NCBI RefSeq assembly: GCF_900184965.1
Contig: NZ_FXYA01000214.1
Span: 1-64,000 of the forward strand
Source: Akkermansia muciniphila
GTDB lineage: Bacteria > Verrucomicrobiota > Verrucomicrobiia > Verrucomicrobiales > Akkermansiaceae
Length of the DNA stretch: 64,000 bases
Direction: 5' to 3'
The notes under the pieces were generated by a model. It ran no database searches. It was not told the DNA's origin and was given only the letters and a program-made list of their open reading frames with translations. This document shows positions 46,404-53,666 of this stretch, piece by piece (within the stretch, counting starts at the first letter, position 1; the number at the start of each line of letters is the position of its first letter). The position numbers were made by a program, and so were the translations under genes.

Positions 46404-47348
46404 TCAGGTGGCGGGCTGGTCAGGCAGCAGTTGCCGGAGGATATGAAGGGTCATTTCCCCGGTTTGCTGGAAGGATTTTTCTCCCAGAATGCCGATGTTG
46501 TCTTTGGAAGTGTGCCACCAGTTGCCGTCCTGGAAGTCGTCAATCAGGTTCAGCGTATCCACGCCGCGTTCCATGAAGGGAACGTGGTCATCCAGGATGG
46601 CATAGCCGGATACCCCCCATTCCTCCGTGGAATAACCCAGGTCACGGATGGCGCGGGAATAAACCCGGTACATGGATTGGGGCGTCATGGCCGGGATGCG
46701 TATCTTTTTACCCTGCCGCCCCACCATGTCCAGATTAATCATCCATTTGGGGAGCGGCTGTTGCATGGCGGAGGCGTAATGCCTGGAACCGTACAGCCCG
46801 TCGTCGCTGTCCATATGTTCCGCAAAACTTTCTTCCCCGTCAAAAAACACAAGCTCCAAATTTCCGGCGCGTGCGGGTTCTCCGGACAGAATGCGGGCTG
46901 TTTCCAGAATGGCCGCAGCTCCCGAGGCCCCGTCATTGGCTCCGGTGAATCCGTCAATGCCCTGCTTGGTGTCAATGTGGCAGGTCAGCAGACCCCGCAC
47001 CGGATCCAGGAAATTGGGCGTCTTGCCAAAACGGGCCCTCAGGTTGACGAAGCGGACGGGACCCTGGGGCGTTTCCTTCTCAAAAGCCTGTTCCCGGCAG
47101 GTCCAGCCGTATTTGGCCAGTTCCTCCTTCAGGTAGTCCATCTGCCTGCGGTAGCCGGGGGTGCCTGAAGCGCGGTTCCCCATTTCCGTTATCCGCGCGG
47201 CGTGGAACAGAGCATTTCCTCCATTGAAACAGTCCGTCTGCCGGATCTGCGCGGGAATGGTTTCCGCGCCGGGCAGGGGCGTTTTTACGGGATTTTCGCA
47301 CTGCATCAGCAGGGCCGTAAACAGGATAAGTCCGATGCGGGGCGTCAT
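46404..47348 (-). CDS. M28-family glutaminyl-peptide cyclotransferase-like protein
   Basis: 314 residues with an N-terminal hydrophobic signal that may be a lipoprotein signal (ILFTALLMQC, an imperfect lipobox). The body follows animal-type glutaminyl cyclase: TCHIDTK, GANDGASG (zinc Asp), LVFFDGEESF (catalytic and zinc Glu), DGLYGSRHYA, ILDDHVPFMERGV and WWHTSKDN (zinc His). These match the single-zinc glutaminyl cyclase set rather than a di-zinc aminopeptidase. It would form N-terminal pyroglutamate on secreted proteins or peptides. It lies between parB and the BatA gene. Confidence 0.8.
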   Translation of the reverse strand: MTPRIGLILFTALLMQCENPVKTPLPGAETIPAQIRQTDCFNGGNALFHAARITEMGNRASGTPGYRRQMDYLKEELAKYGWTCREQAFEKETPQGPVRFVNLRARFGKTPNFLDPVRGLLTCHIDTKQGIDGFTGANDGASGAAAILETARILSGEPARAGNLELVFFDGEESFAEHMDSDDGLYGSRHYASAMQQPLPKWMINLDMVGRQGKKIRIPAMTPQSMYRVYSRAIRDLGYSTEEWGVSGYAILDDHVPFMERGVDTLNLIDDFQDGNWWHTSKDNIGILGEKSFQQTGEMTLHILRQLLPDQPAT

Positions 47349-47368
47349 GAAAAAAGGGGGAAGGAAAT

Positions 47369-48253
47369 TTACTTGAAATCAGGCCATTCGTCCTGGCCCA
47401 GAAGCTCAAGAATGCGGATGAATTCCGCTTTGCTGGAGAAGGTGATTTCGATGGAACCTCGGCTACCCTGGCCGGAGATGTTCACCGGAGTTCCGAATTG
47501 TTTGGCGAGAATGCCGGAAATTTTTTTGTACTGAGGGGAGGACGGCTTTTTAGCGGGAGCCGGCTCCGGCGGGTTGAGCATCTTCTGAATGGCTTTTTCC
47601 GTCTGGCGGACGGTGTAGCCCTTGTTGACGATGTCGCGCCCAAGCTGGATTTGCTGATCCTTGTTTTTAAGAGAGAGAAGCACCTTGGCATGCCCTACGC
47701 TGATAAAGGTATTGCCCAGCATGTCCTGAACCGGCTGGGGCAAATCGAGCAGCCGCATGCTGTTGGCCACGGCGGCGCGGGATTTGCCTACGCGTTTGGC
47801 GATGTCTCCCTGTTTCATGCGGAACTCCGTTTTCAGGCGCATGTAGCCGGCGGCTTCTTCCAGCGGGCTGAGGTTTTCCCGCTGGAGGTTTTCAATCAGG
47901 GCCAGTTCCAGCACGTCCTTGTCGGAAGCCTCCCGGATGATGGCGGGCACGGTGGACAGCCCCAGGATGCCGGAGGCGCGCCAGCGCCTTTCTCCGGCAA
48001 TCAGTTCATATTTGCCGCTTTGCGTTTCACGGACGATCAGAGGCTGGATAATGCCGTGTTCCTTGATGGAATCTACAAGTTCCGCCAGCTGCTCCGGCGT
48101 GAAGATGGCGCGCGGCTGCAGGGAGCTGGGAATAATGGCGGCATGGGATAGCTGATGCACAACGTCTCCCGCCTGGGGAGCCGCCAAGGATTCACGAGAC
48201 AGATTTTGATTGATAAGGGCGTCAAAGCCTTTCCCCAGAGCCGGTTTTGCCAT
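47369..48253 (-). CDS. parB: chromosome partitioning protein ParB
   Basis: 294 residues from ATG 48253. ParB/Spo0J layout: N-terminal ALGKGFDALI, the CTPase core with ELIAGERRWRA, ENLQRENLSPLEEA, the HTH VGKSRAAVANSMRLLDLP, then a dimerisation tail after a Pro/Lys-rich linker (about 226-245). The upstream 13 open codons are not conserved and a promoter sits just before the chosen start. parA is not adjacent here, which is unusual. No parS-like site was found in the window. Confidence 0.92.
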   Translation of the reverse strand: MAKPALGKGFDALINQNLSRESLAAPQAGDVVHQLSHAAIIPSSLQPRAIFTPEQLAELVDSIKEHGIIQPLIVRETQSGKYELIAGERRWRASGILGLSTVPAIIREASDKDVLELALIENLQRENLSPLEEAAGYMRLKTEFRMKQGDIAKRVGKSRAAVANSMRLLDLPQPVQDMLGNTFISVGHAKVLLSLKNKDQQIQLGRDIVNKGYTVRQTEKAIQKMLNPPEPAPAKKPSSPQYKKISGILAKQFGTPVNISGQGSRGSIEITFSSKAEFIRILELLGQDEWPDFK

Positions 48254-48263
48254 AGCAGGGAAG

Positions 48264-48292
48264 AGACTAGCATGAACCGGTTCCGTTTTCAA
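48264..48292 (-). promoter_or_regulatory. promoter of parB
   Basis: TTGAAA with 17 bases to TAGTCT on the minus strand. The -10 box ends 10 bases before the ParB ATG at 48253, giving a very short leader and supporting that start. Confidence 0.5.
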
Positions 48293-48473
48293 CAGGGTAT
48301 TTTATTATCCGCGGCGGAAATTCCGGCGTTTGCATCTGGCGGAATATTTCCTGTTCCCGGACGTGTCAGGCGTGTTGCTCCCGTCCCTGGGGGAGGGCAA
48401 GGATGGTTTGTGTCCGGGAGCGGCCTGATGCCGTTGGGCCGGCCCCATTCCGGCAAAGGCCCGTTTCCGGGAA

Positions 48474-48602
48474 ATGAACAAAAAAATGAACAAAATGAAT
48501 AGCAATCAACAGTCCGGCCGTGACGCCGTTTTCTCCCGCGGAGTCGTTGCGGCGCAATACGCGCGAGAATTCCTGGAACCTCTCACCCCCTCTTTCAAAT
48601 GA
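48474..48602 (+). CDS. 42-codon small gene coupled to the next one
   Basis: Starts MNKKMNKMNSNQQSGRDAVF and ends ...PLTPSFK with TGA at 48600-48602. Its stop overlaps the ATG of the next gene as ATGA, a clear sign of coupled translation. Too short for a family call. Several in-frame Mets (48474, 48486, 48495) leave the start uncertain. Confidence 0.5.
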   Translation: MNKKMNKMNSNQQSGRDAVFSRGVVAAQYAREFLEPLTPSFK

Positions 48603-48925
48603 AACTCAATTTGACGGAAGAACAAAAGAAAGCAGCTCTGGAAGCAGGAAAACAGGGCATGAAAGACGCTTATGAAAAAAGCGGAACCCGCCCCGGACTG
48701 ACCTGGTGGGAACGGCTCTTGTGGGTGGTTCTGGCCGGAGCGGCTTATGCGGCGTCCTCCCTCCTCTCCGGCTGCGGGCATACCGTAGACGTGACTGCGG
48801 AGCGGGCACGGATATGCGGGGACGGCTCCTGCCTGGTGCTGGAACCGGGGTATCTGTCCTACTTCCAGAAACAGCCGAAAACGGAGATCCCTCCGGTTAT
48901 CTGGAAAGTCCGGCAGGGCAAGTGA
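48599..48925 (+). CDS. small membrane protein of a phage-like module
   Basis: 108 residues: a charged N-terminal helix (EEQKKAALEAGKQGMKDAYE), one hydrophobic segment (about 38-58, RLLWVVLAGAAYAASSLLSGC) ending in a Cys that could be a lipobox (LLSGC), and a short periplasmic part with two Cys (ARICGDGSC). The size and layout resemble accessory lysis proteins or small phage-encoded lipoproteins, without a firm match. It overlaps the 42-codon gene and lies in a strip of unknown small genes beside tRNA-Thr. Confidence 0.55.
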   Translation: MKLNLTEEQKKAALEAGKQGMKDAYEKSGTRPGLTWWERLLWVVLAGAAYAASSLLSGCGHTVDVTAERARICGDGSCLVLEPGYLSYFQKQPKTEIPPVIWKVRQGK

Positions 48926-49040
48926 CTAGGCGCCGTCCAATCTTTTGCCCCGGCGTTTTCAGGAAAAACGGCTTTTCAGGAGCCGTTCCGGGGGGATCAA
49001 TTCAGCGCCCAGGGCGGATGTGATGGCATAAAATCTGGTT

Positions 49041-49424
49041 ATGAACGCTTTATTTGCCGCCGCCTCCTATTATTTGGCTGCAGGCCGGAAGGTGGAGGAA
49101 ATGGAGGAGGACGGACGCTTCCAGGATGTCTATATCCGTACTCCCAAACTTGTCCTGATGGCGCGCAGGGTGGATTCCTCCGCGCCTTTCGGAAAGATTG
49201 TCGATGTCCGATTCCGGTTTGAACCGGGCCGGTGTGATGCCTGGCATCTCCATTTCCTGGCGGGAGATGTACGGGAGTTGCTGGCTTATGAACGGGAGAT
49301 TCTTTCCCTGCCCTGGATTCTGACCCAGCATGGCAAGCGGGGGGACGGTAGATTGGTAAAATTGCCTGCTTCCCGGTTCTGCCGTCTGCTGGGAGCGTTT
49401 GTGGGAGGCGGGGCGTTTTCCTGA
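49041..49424 (+). CDS. unknown small soluble protein
   Basis: 127 residues, no family recognised. Mixed alpha/beta composition, e.g. RTPKLVLMARRVD and DAWHLHFLAGDVRELL. Ends 17 bases before a strong terminator and could be co-transcribed with the two small genes upstream (gap 115 bases). Only the frame, the context and the terminator support it. Confidence 0.5.
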   Translation: MNALFAAASYYLAAGRKVEEMEEDGRFQDVYIRTPKLVLMARRVDSSAPFGKIVDVRFRFEPGRCDAWHLHFLAGDVRELLAYEREILSLPWILTQHGKRGDGRLVKLPASRFCRLLGAFVGGGAFS

Positions 49425-49441
49425 TCCTGTTGATGAAAAGG

Positions 49442-49477
49442 AAGCCTCCGTGCGGATGTCCGCACGGAGGCTTTTCC
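49442..49477. terminator. bidirectional terminator between convergent genes
   Basis: Perfect 14-bp stem AAGCCTCCGTGCGG / CCGCACGGAGGCTT with loop ATGT, ending in TTTT on the plus strand. It separates the plus-strand gene ending at 49424 from the minus-strand gene ending at 49566. Confidence 0.85.
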
Positions 49478-49565
49478 TTGCCCGGATGTCATGGAAGCAG
49501 GTTGCCGCAACGATGGTTGAATTCTCCTGCCCTCCTTTTCCGTGAGTTTTTTTTGCAGGTTCCCC

Positions 49566-50147
49566 CTAAACCAGGGATTGTGCGAACCGGTACGCCTCAT
49601 TGCTGCGGTTCATCCAGCCTGTGCCGAACACGGGAAACTGTTTGCAAGAATGGTAAAATGACTTGCGCTGTTCATGGAGAGTGGAAAGAAACGCGGACTC
49701 TCCAGTCCGGGCGAGAACGGTTTGCAGCATCTGACGGGTTTGTTTTCCCGGAATCCCGTCCACCGTGAGACCGGCTCCGTGGACATTCAGAGCGCGCTGC
49801 AAAATCTTCCCGGTATTCCTGCTCCCGGAATTGAAAAAATGATCCCGCAGGATGAATTCAACGCCAGGATAAGCGTCGGAACCCAGCCAGGAACGCACGG
49901 CGGCGGTGTTATCCAGGACATACTGGAGACAACCTTCCCAGGCCTCTTCACGTTTCCCGGCATCCAGCAGGGCCTTCAATCTGTTAAACGCGGCCGGTTC
50001 AATGCCGTCGCAAATGCCGCAAATCTCCCACTTGCCGCCCCTGTCGGCGGCGGGAAGGCGGGAAACGCGCAGGGAATCCGGCCCGGTGACGCGGGCGTCT
50101 TCCAGGCGCAGGGTGGCCGCAGCCATGGTTCTTTCTGTAGTGTTCAT
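49566..50147 (-). CDS. GH108-type peptidoglycan-binding protein without its catalytic part (phage endolysin relative)
   Basis: 193 residues. The C-terminal half (about 95-193) matches the peptidoglycan domain attached to GH108/secretion-activator lysozymes: ILRDHFFNSGSRNTGKILQRA, VDGIPGKQTRQMLQ, HEQRKSFYHSC, GTGWMNRSNEAYRFA. The N-terminal half has only fragments (ADRGGKWEICGI) of the GH108 catalytic domain, and the usual EGGY catalytic motif is not visible. A cell-wall-binding remnant of a phage or tailocin lysin is the best reading. No signal peptide. Confidence 0.55.
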   Translation of the reverse strand: MNTTERTMAAATLRLEDARVTGPDSLRVSRLPAADRGGKWEICGICDGIEPAAFNRLKALLDAGKREEAWEGCLQYVLDNTAAVRSWLGSDAYPGVEFILRDHFFNSGSRNTGKILQRALNVHGAGLTVDGIPGKQTRQMLQTVLARTGESAFLSTLHEQRKSFYHSCKQFPVFGTGWMNRSNEAYRFAQSLV

Positions 50148-50164
50148 TGGGTCGAATCATGGTT

Positions 50165-50362
50165 TCAGTTGGGCGGAACGACAATAAAGGCGTATTCAAG
50201 GGGGAAAACGGCTTCCTGAGGCAGCGTTGTTGCCAACGGAACCTCCTTACCGCTCCAAAAGTGGAGTGACCCTTCGCTGCTGGAAGCTGACGGATATGGC
50301 CGTGAGTGGAATGGTTCTCTTGCCAGATGTTGCATCTGCTTTATTTCCGTCGGCTGCTGCAT
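50165..50362 (-). CDS. possible small gene upstream of the lysin-like gene
   Basis: 65 codons from ATG 50362, ending 17 bases before the start of the lysin-like gene and on the same strand. Composition is plausible (EVPLATTLPQEAVFPLEYAF) but no family is recognised, so it may be spurious. The 340 bases between the lysin-like gene and tRNA-Thr hold nothing else except the tRNA terminator hairpin. Confidence 0.3.
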   Translation of the reverse strand: MQQPTEIKQMQHLAREPFHSRPYPSASSSEGSLHFWSGKEVPLATTLPQEAVFPLEYAFIVVPPN

Positions 50363-50452
50363 TCCGCTGGAAATATTAACGAATAATGAACGTTAAAAAG
50401 CGGCACGCCGGAATTCGCGGGAACGGGCAATGACGCCCGCCTGACAACAAGC

Positions 50453-50483
50453 AACCCGCTCAAGGGTTGACCTTGAGCGGGTT
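50453..50483 (-). terminator. terminator after tRNA-Thr
   Basis: Perfect 13-bp stem AACCCGCTCAAGG / CCTTGAGCGGGTT with a 5-base loop, 4 bases past the CCA end of the tRNA on the minus strand. The following T-content is modest. Confidence 0.6.
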
Positions 50484-50487
50484 ATGA

Positions 50488-50562
50488 TGGAGCCGCTTGT
50501 CAGATTTGAACTGACGACCGTCCGCTTACAAGGCGGGTGCTCTACCACTGAGCTAAAGCGGC
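50488..50562 (-). tRNA. tRNA-Thr (anticodon UGU)
   Basis: Complete cloverleaf on the minus strand: acceptor GCCGCTT/AAGCGGC, D arm GCTC/GAGC, anticodon loop CTTGTAA (anticodon TGT, reads ACA), T arm GTCAG-TTCAAAT-CTGAC, discriminator T and encoded CCA (50488-50490). The phage-like genes lie on its 3' side, the usual integration side for tRNA-targeting elements. Confidence 0.95.
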
Positions 50563-50580
50563 ATGGTAATGAGGTGCCCA

Positions 50581-50609
50581 TATCTACAGAAGATGGCCCG
50601 TTGTGGCAA
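50581..50609 (-). promoter_or_regulatory. promoter of tRNA-Thr
   Basis: CTTGCCA with 17 bases to TAGATA on the minus strand, 18 bases before the first tRNA base. Confidence 0.55.
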
Positions 50610-50663
50610 GCCGAAAATGGATCGGCAGGCATGGATGCCTCCATTTTAGCGATTCACAATGCT

Positions 50664-52799
50664 TCAGGAGTCAAACAGGGAGCCCTGTTCCAGCGGCGGA
50701 TCGGCTGGCGGTTCCTCCAAATGGGGGGCTGTTTCCGTATGCAGCGTTTCCGTGGAGGGGGGGCTTTCCGGGCGTTCCGCTGTTGCGGAAGGAGCGGTTG
50801 TTTGTTCCTCCGTTTCCTCATTTCCGGATCTGGGCGGAGGCATGATGCGGGAGACGCGTTCCACAGGATGCCTGGTAATGATATTTCCCTGGGCTCCGCG
50901 GTTCTTGATTCTCAGGTCCGCGAAGTGGAAGGGCCTGATCAGGTTACGGAGTTTCAGAACGGCTTTCAGGTAAACGTTTACGCTTATCTGGGAACTGTTT
51001 TCTTCCGTTTCATGCACGGAGAAATGGAAGATGCGCGTTCCCTTCGCGCCCCGGGTGAGCGGATATTCCTTGTCCCTGGTGAACCCTCCTATGCGGAAGC
51101 GCTTGGCGTACACGGGGCCGTCTTTTCCGTCCCGGTAGATCAGGTTGAACACGGGGTCATCCCCTTTTTTGATGACGGAAATATAAAGGGGATTTTTACC
51201 GGCGAAAAATTTGTCCTGAATCCGCACGATTTTGAGCACCCCTGCATTGTCAATGATCAACACGTCATCCAGCGTAGAGCATTTGCAGACGGGATTCCCC
51301 TTCTTGACGCCGTAGCCGGCGAAGCCTTCTTCATCAATATACAACGTTTCATTGGCCACGGCCACCTGCGCGCGGTTTACGGAACCGAAGGAGGAAATTT
51401 CCGTTTTCCGCGGATAGGCGGCGCCGTATTTTTTACGCAGGGCTTCAAACCAGCGGATAGTGAATTTGGTAAGCTGGTTGAGGTTCTTCTGCGTTTGTTC
51501 GATGTCATCTTCAAGCTGGCGGATGTGCTGGTCCGCCTTGAAGGCGTCAAATTTGGAAATGCGCTTGATTTTAATTTCCGTCAGCCTCACCAGGTCATCC
51601 CTGGTAATGGGCGCGCGCAGTTGGGATGCAAACGGCTGCAATTCCCGGTCAATGGTGCCGAGCACGTCTTCCCACGTTTCAGAATCTTCAATGGAGAGGT
51701 AGATGCGGTTTTCAATGAATATTTTTTCCAGGCTTGCCTGGTGCCACGCCTCGTTCAGTTCCCTGAGGCGTATTTCCTGCTCCTGGCGCAGGATTTCCTT
51801 GGTGGAGTCCGTGTTGTAGCGCAGGATGTCGCTGACGCACATGAACCTGGGTTTTTCCTCCACAATGACGCAGGCATTCGGGGAGATGCTGACTTCACAG
51901 GCGGAGAAGGCGAACAGGGCTTTCCTCGTCTGCTCCGGGTCCGTCCCGGCCGGGAGATGGACCAGAATGTCCACATGCTGGGCCGTATTGTCCTCAATGC
52001 GGGCGATTTTAATTTTTCCCTTTTCCGCAGCGGAGACAATGGAATCAATTAAAATTTCCGTGGTGACGCCGAACGGGATTTCCGTGATGCGGAGAAGTTT
52101 TTTCGATTCCGTAAGGATGCGCGCCCTGATGCGGACGCGGCCCGTACCGCGTTCCCCGTCACGGTAATTGGTGGCGTCCATCACGCCTCCGGTCGGGAAG
52201 TCCGGCAGAAGCTGGAAGGGCTGGCCGCGCAGGTAGGCGATGGAGGCTTCAATCAGTTCATTGAAATTGTGGGGGAGAATTTTACTGGAAAGACCCACAG
52301 CGATGCCTTCCGCCCCTTGAGCGAGAAGGAGGGGGAATTTGACGGGGAGGCTGACCGGTTCCTTGTTCCTGCCGTCGTAGGAAAGCTGCCATTCCGTGAC
52401 TTTGGGGCTGAATACTACGTCACGCGCAAAGGAGGTGAAGCGGGCTTCAATATAGCGGGAGGCCGCTGCGGGGTCGCCTGTCAGAATATTGCCCCAGTTT
52501 CCCTGCGTGTCGATAAGCAGCCCTTTTTGTCCCAGACCCACCAGCGCGTCTGCAATGGAACGGTCGCCGTGCGGGTGGAATTTCATCGTGTCTCCCACGA
52601 TGTTAGCCACTTTATTATAACGCCCGTCGTCCAGGCGGTCCATGGCGTGCAGAATACGGCGCTGCACAGGTTTAAACCCGTCATTAATCTTGGGTACGGC
52701 CCGTTCCAGAATGACGTACGAGGCGTAATCCAGAAAGTAGTCGGCATACATGCCTTCCACAGACTGACTCGCGGGAACGATGTGGGCGGGTTGAGTCAC
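50664..52799 (-). CDS. parC: topoisomerase IV/gyrase A-type subunit
   Basis: 711 residues. N-terminal breakage-reunion domain: FLDYASYVILERAVPKINDGF, KFHPHGD at 74-79, and the catalytic Tyr116 in AASRYIEARF. A shorter beta-propeller follows (FGSVNRAQVAV, CKCSTLDDVLIIDNAG) and then an acidic Pro/Glu-rich tail. It fits the ParC/GyrA-like form typical of Bacteroidetes (QGNWGNILTGD, GRNKEPVSLPVKFPLLLAQG). It passes one duplex through another with a ParE/GyrB partner, whose gene is not here. The residue at the quinolone-binding Ser position is Arg80; Asp84 is kept. The start is GTG at 52799, or ATG at Met17 (52751). Confidence 0.88.
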   Translation of the reverse strand: MTQPAHIVPASQSVEGMYADYFLDYASYVILERAVPKINDGFKPVQRRILHAMDRLDDGRYNKVANIVGDTMKFHPHGDRSIADALVGLGQKGLLIDTQGNWGNILTGDPAAASRYIEARFTSFARDVVFSPKVTEWQLSYDGRNKEPVSLPVKFPLLLAQGAEGIAVGLSSKILPHNFNELIEASIAYLRGQPFQLLPDFPTGGVMDATNYRDGERGTGRVRIRARILTESKKLLRITEIPFGVTTEILIDSIVSAAEKGKIKIARIEDNTAQHVDILVHLPAGTDPEQTRKALFAFSACEVSISPNACVIVEEKPRFMCVSDILRYNTDSTKEILRQEQEIRLRELNEAWHQASLEKIFIENRIYLSIEDSETWEDVLGTIDRELQPFASQLRAPITRDDLVRLTEIKIKRISKFDAFKADQHIRQLEDDIEQTQKNLNQLTKFTIRWFEALRKKYGAAYPRKTEISSFGSVNRAQVAVANETLYIDEEGFAGYGVKKGNPVCKCSTLDDVLIIDNAGVLKIVRIQDKFFAGKNPLYISVIKKGDDPVFNLIYRDGKDGPVYAKRFRIGGFTRDKEYPLTRGAKGTRIFHFSVHETEENSSQISVNVYLKAVLKLRNLIRPFHFADLRIKNRGAQGNIITRHPVERVSRIMPPPRSGNEETEEQTTAPSATAERPESPPSTETLHTETAPHLEEPPADPPLEQGSLFDS

Positions 52800-52807
52800 A
52801 ACGGCGG

Positions 52808-52836
52808 ATATTAAAGGAATTGTTCCGGGGGGGCAA
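52808..52836 (-). promoter_or_regulatory. promoter of the topoisomerase gene
   Basis: CTTGCCC with 17 bases to TAATAT on the minus strand. The -10 box ends 8 bases before the GTG at 52799, so the mRNA would be leaderless if GTG is the start, or have a leader of about 50 bases if Met17 is. Confidence 0.6.
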
Positions 52837-52856
52837 GCGCGATCTCCATAAAGAAA

Positions 52857-52892
52857 ATAACCGGCTTCCCGTTTTGGGGAAAGCCGGTTTTC
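52857..52892 (-). terminator. terminator of the small HTH gene
   Basis: Stem AACCGGCTTcCC / GGGGAAAGCCGGTT (one bulged A) at about 52859-52888, with TTATTTTC on the minus strand and TTTTCC on the plus strand, 26 bases past the HTH gene stop. Confidence 0.65.
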
Positions 52893-52917
52893 CGGAGAAA
52901 GAAAGCGGTAAAAGCAA

Positions 52918-53298
52918 TCAGGCCTGCTTGGCAGTCAGCCTGTTTCTGAGTTCCTCCGCTTCAGCGCGCAGGGTGTCGAGTTTGGCTGTCTGGGCTTCAA
53001 GTTCGGCGATTTCTTCCAGAACGGCCGCCAGGCGGCGCAGGTCGGCGGGCTGGGCGGCTGCGAGAGGCTGCGCTTTGGGAGCGGCTGTATTTTTGGTGCC
53101 GGGTTTACGGCCGCGCTTGACCTTGGATGCCTTCATCCAGCTTGAGATGGTCACCGTGCTGATGCCGAACCGTTCGGAGGCTTCTTTCTGGGCGCCCCTT
53201 TTGTTTTGAGTCTTCCGTTCAGCAATGAAATCAAGAACGGATTGTTTTTCTTCGGGCGTGTAGCGCCTCCTGTTTTTGGTACTGTCGTTGGAATTCAT
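52918..53298 (-). CDS. small DNA-binding HTH protein with coiled coil
   Basis: 126 residues. An N-terminal helix-turn-helix of the transposase-8/resolvase type (RRYTPEEKQSVLDFIAE, ASERFGISTVTISSWMK) is followed by a short basic AT-hook-like patch (VKRGRKPG at about 60-67), a low-complexity Ala/Pro linker and a C-terminal Leu/Glu coiled coil (about 88-122, with EEIAELEAQTAKLDTL) for dimerisation. It looks like a chromosomal DNA-binding protein, not a transposase, since there is no catalytic domain. Role unknown; it has its own promoter and terminator. Confidence 0.7.
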   Translation of the reverse strand: MNSNDSTKNRRRYTPEEKQSVLDFIAERKTQNKRGAQKEASERFGISTVTISSWMKASKVKRGRKPGTKNTAAPKAQPLAAAQPADLRRLAAVLEEIAELEAQTAKLDTLRAEAEELRNRLTAKQA

Positions 53299-53318
53299 GA
53301 TGTTGACGAGTGATTATT

Positions 53319-53347
53319 TACTTAACCAATTATTTTTGGTCTGGCAA
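53319..53347 (-). promoter_or_regulatory. promoter of the small HTH gene
   Basis: CTTGCCA with 17 bases to TAAGTA on the minus strand, 20 bases before the ATG at 53298, in an AT-rich stretch. Confidence 0.5.
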
Positions 53348-53611
53348 GAAAAAAGTATATATATTTTAATATCTTTTAAGAGGATGTTTAAATGACGGGC
53401 GCATGTTGTTGAAGTTCTGTCGCGTTCTCTTTACTTTATCCATGATTTTTATTGCTAACGGATTGATTTTTTGATGATTTTGCAGGAAAAATTGAGGGAT
53501 ATTTAAACGCATTTCCATGTTATATCCCGGGTGAAGCCTTTTCCGCAATTTTCCTGTTGATCCGGATGCGGCCGCTGTTCACGCGCCCGTTCTCCAGCCG
53601 GGATTTTGAGG
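53348..53611. other. AT-rich intergenic stretch, no gene seen
   Basis: Together with the promoters on either side, 368 bases (53299-53666) separate the divergent HTH and large membrane-protein genes. 53350-53530 is clearly AT-rich compared with the rest of the window. A 60-codon minus-strand frame here has no recognisable features and is not called. Confidence 0.5.
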
Positions 53612-53640
53612 TTGCAGGGAGAAGCGGAATCGTATAAAAT
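53612..53640 (+). promoter_or_regulatory. promoter of the large one-TM protein gene
   Basis: TTGCAG with 17 bases to TAAAAT; the -10 box ends 26 bases before the ATG at 53667. Confidence 0.5.
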
Positions 53641-53666
53641 CATCCCAATTTCCCAGCCATTTTATC

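Noticed and set aside
48021-48045. Possible parS-like site inside parB (GTTTCACGGACGATCAG)
   Set aside because: Matches only half of the usual TGTTTCACGTGAAACA palindrome and lacks the second arm.
50453-50562. Attachment-site repeat at tRNA-Thr
   Set aside because: No duplicate of the tRNA 3' end was seen on the far side of the small phage-like genes, so no att site is claimed.
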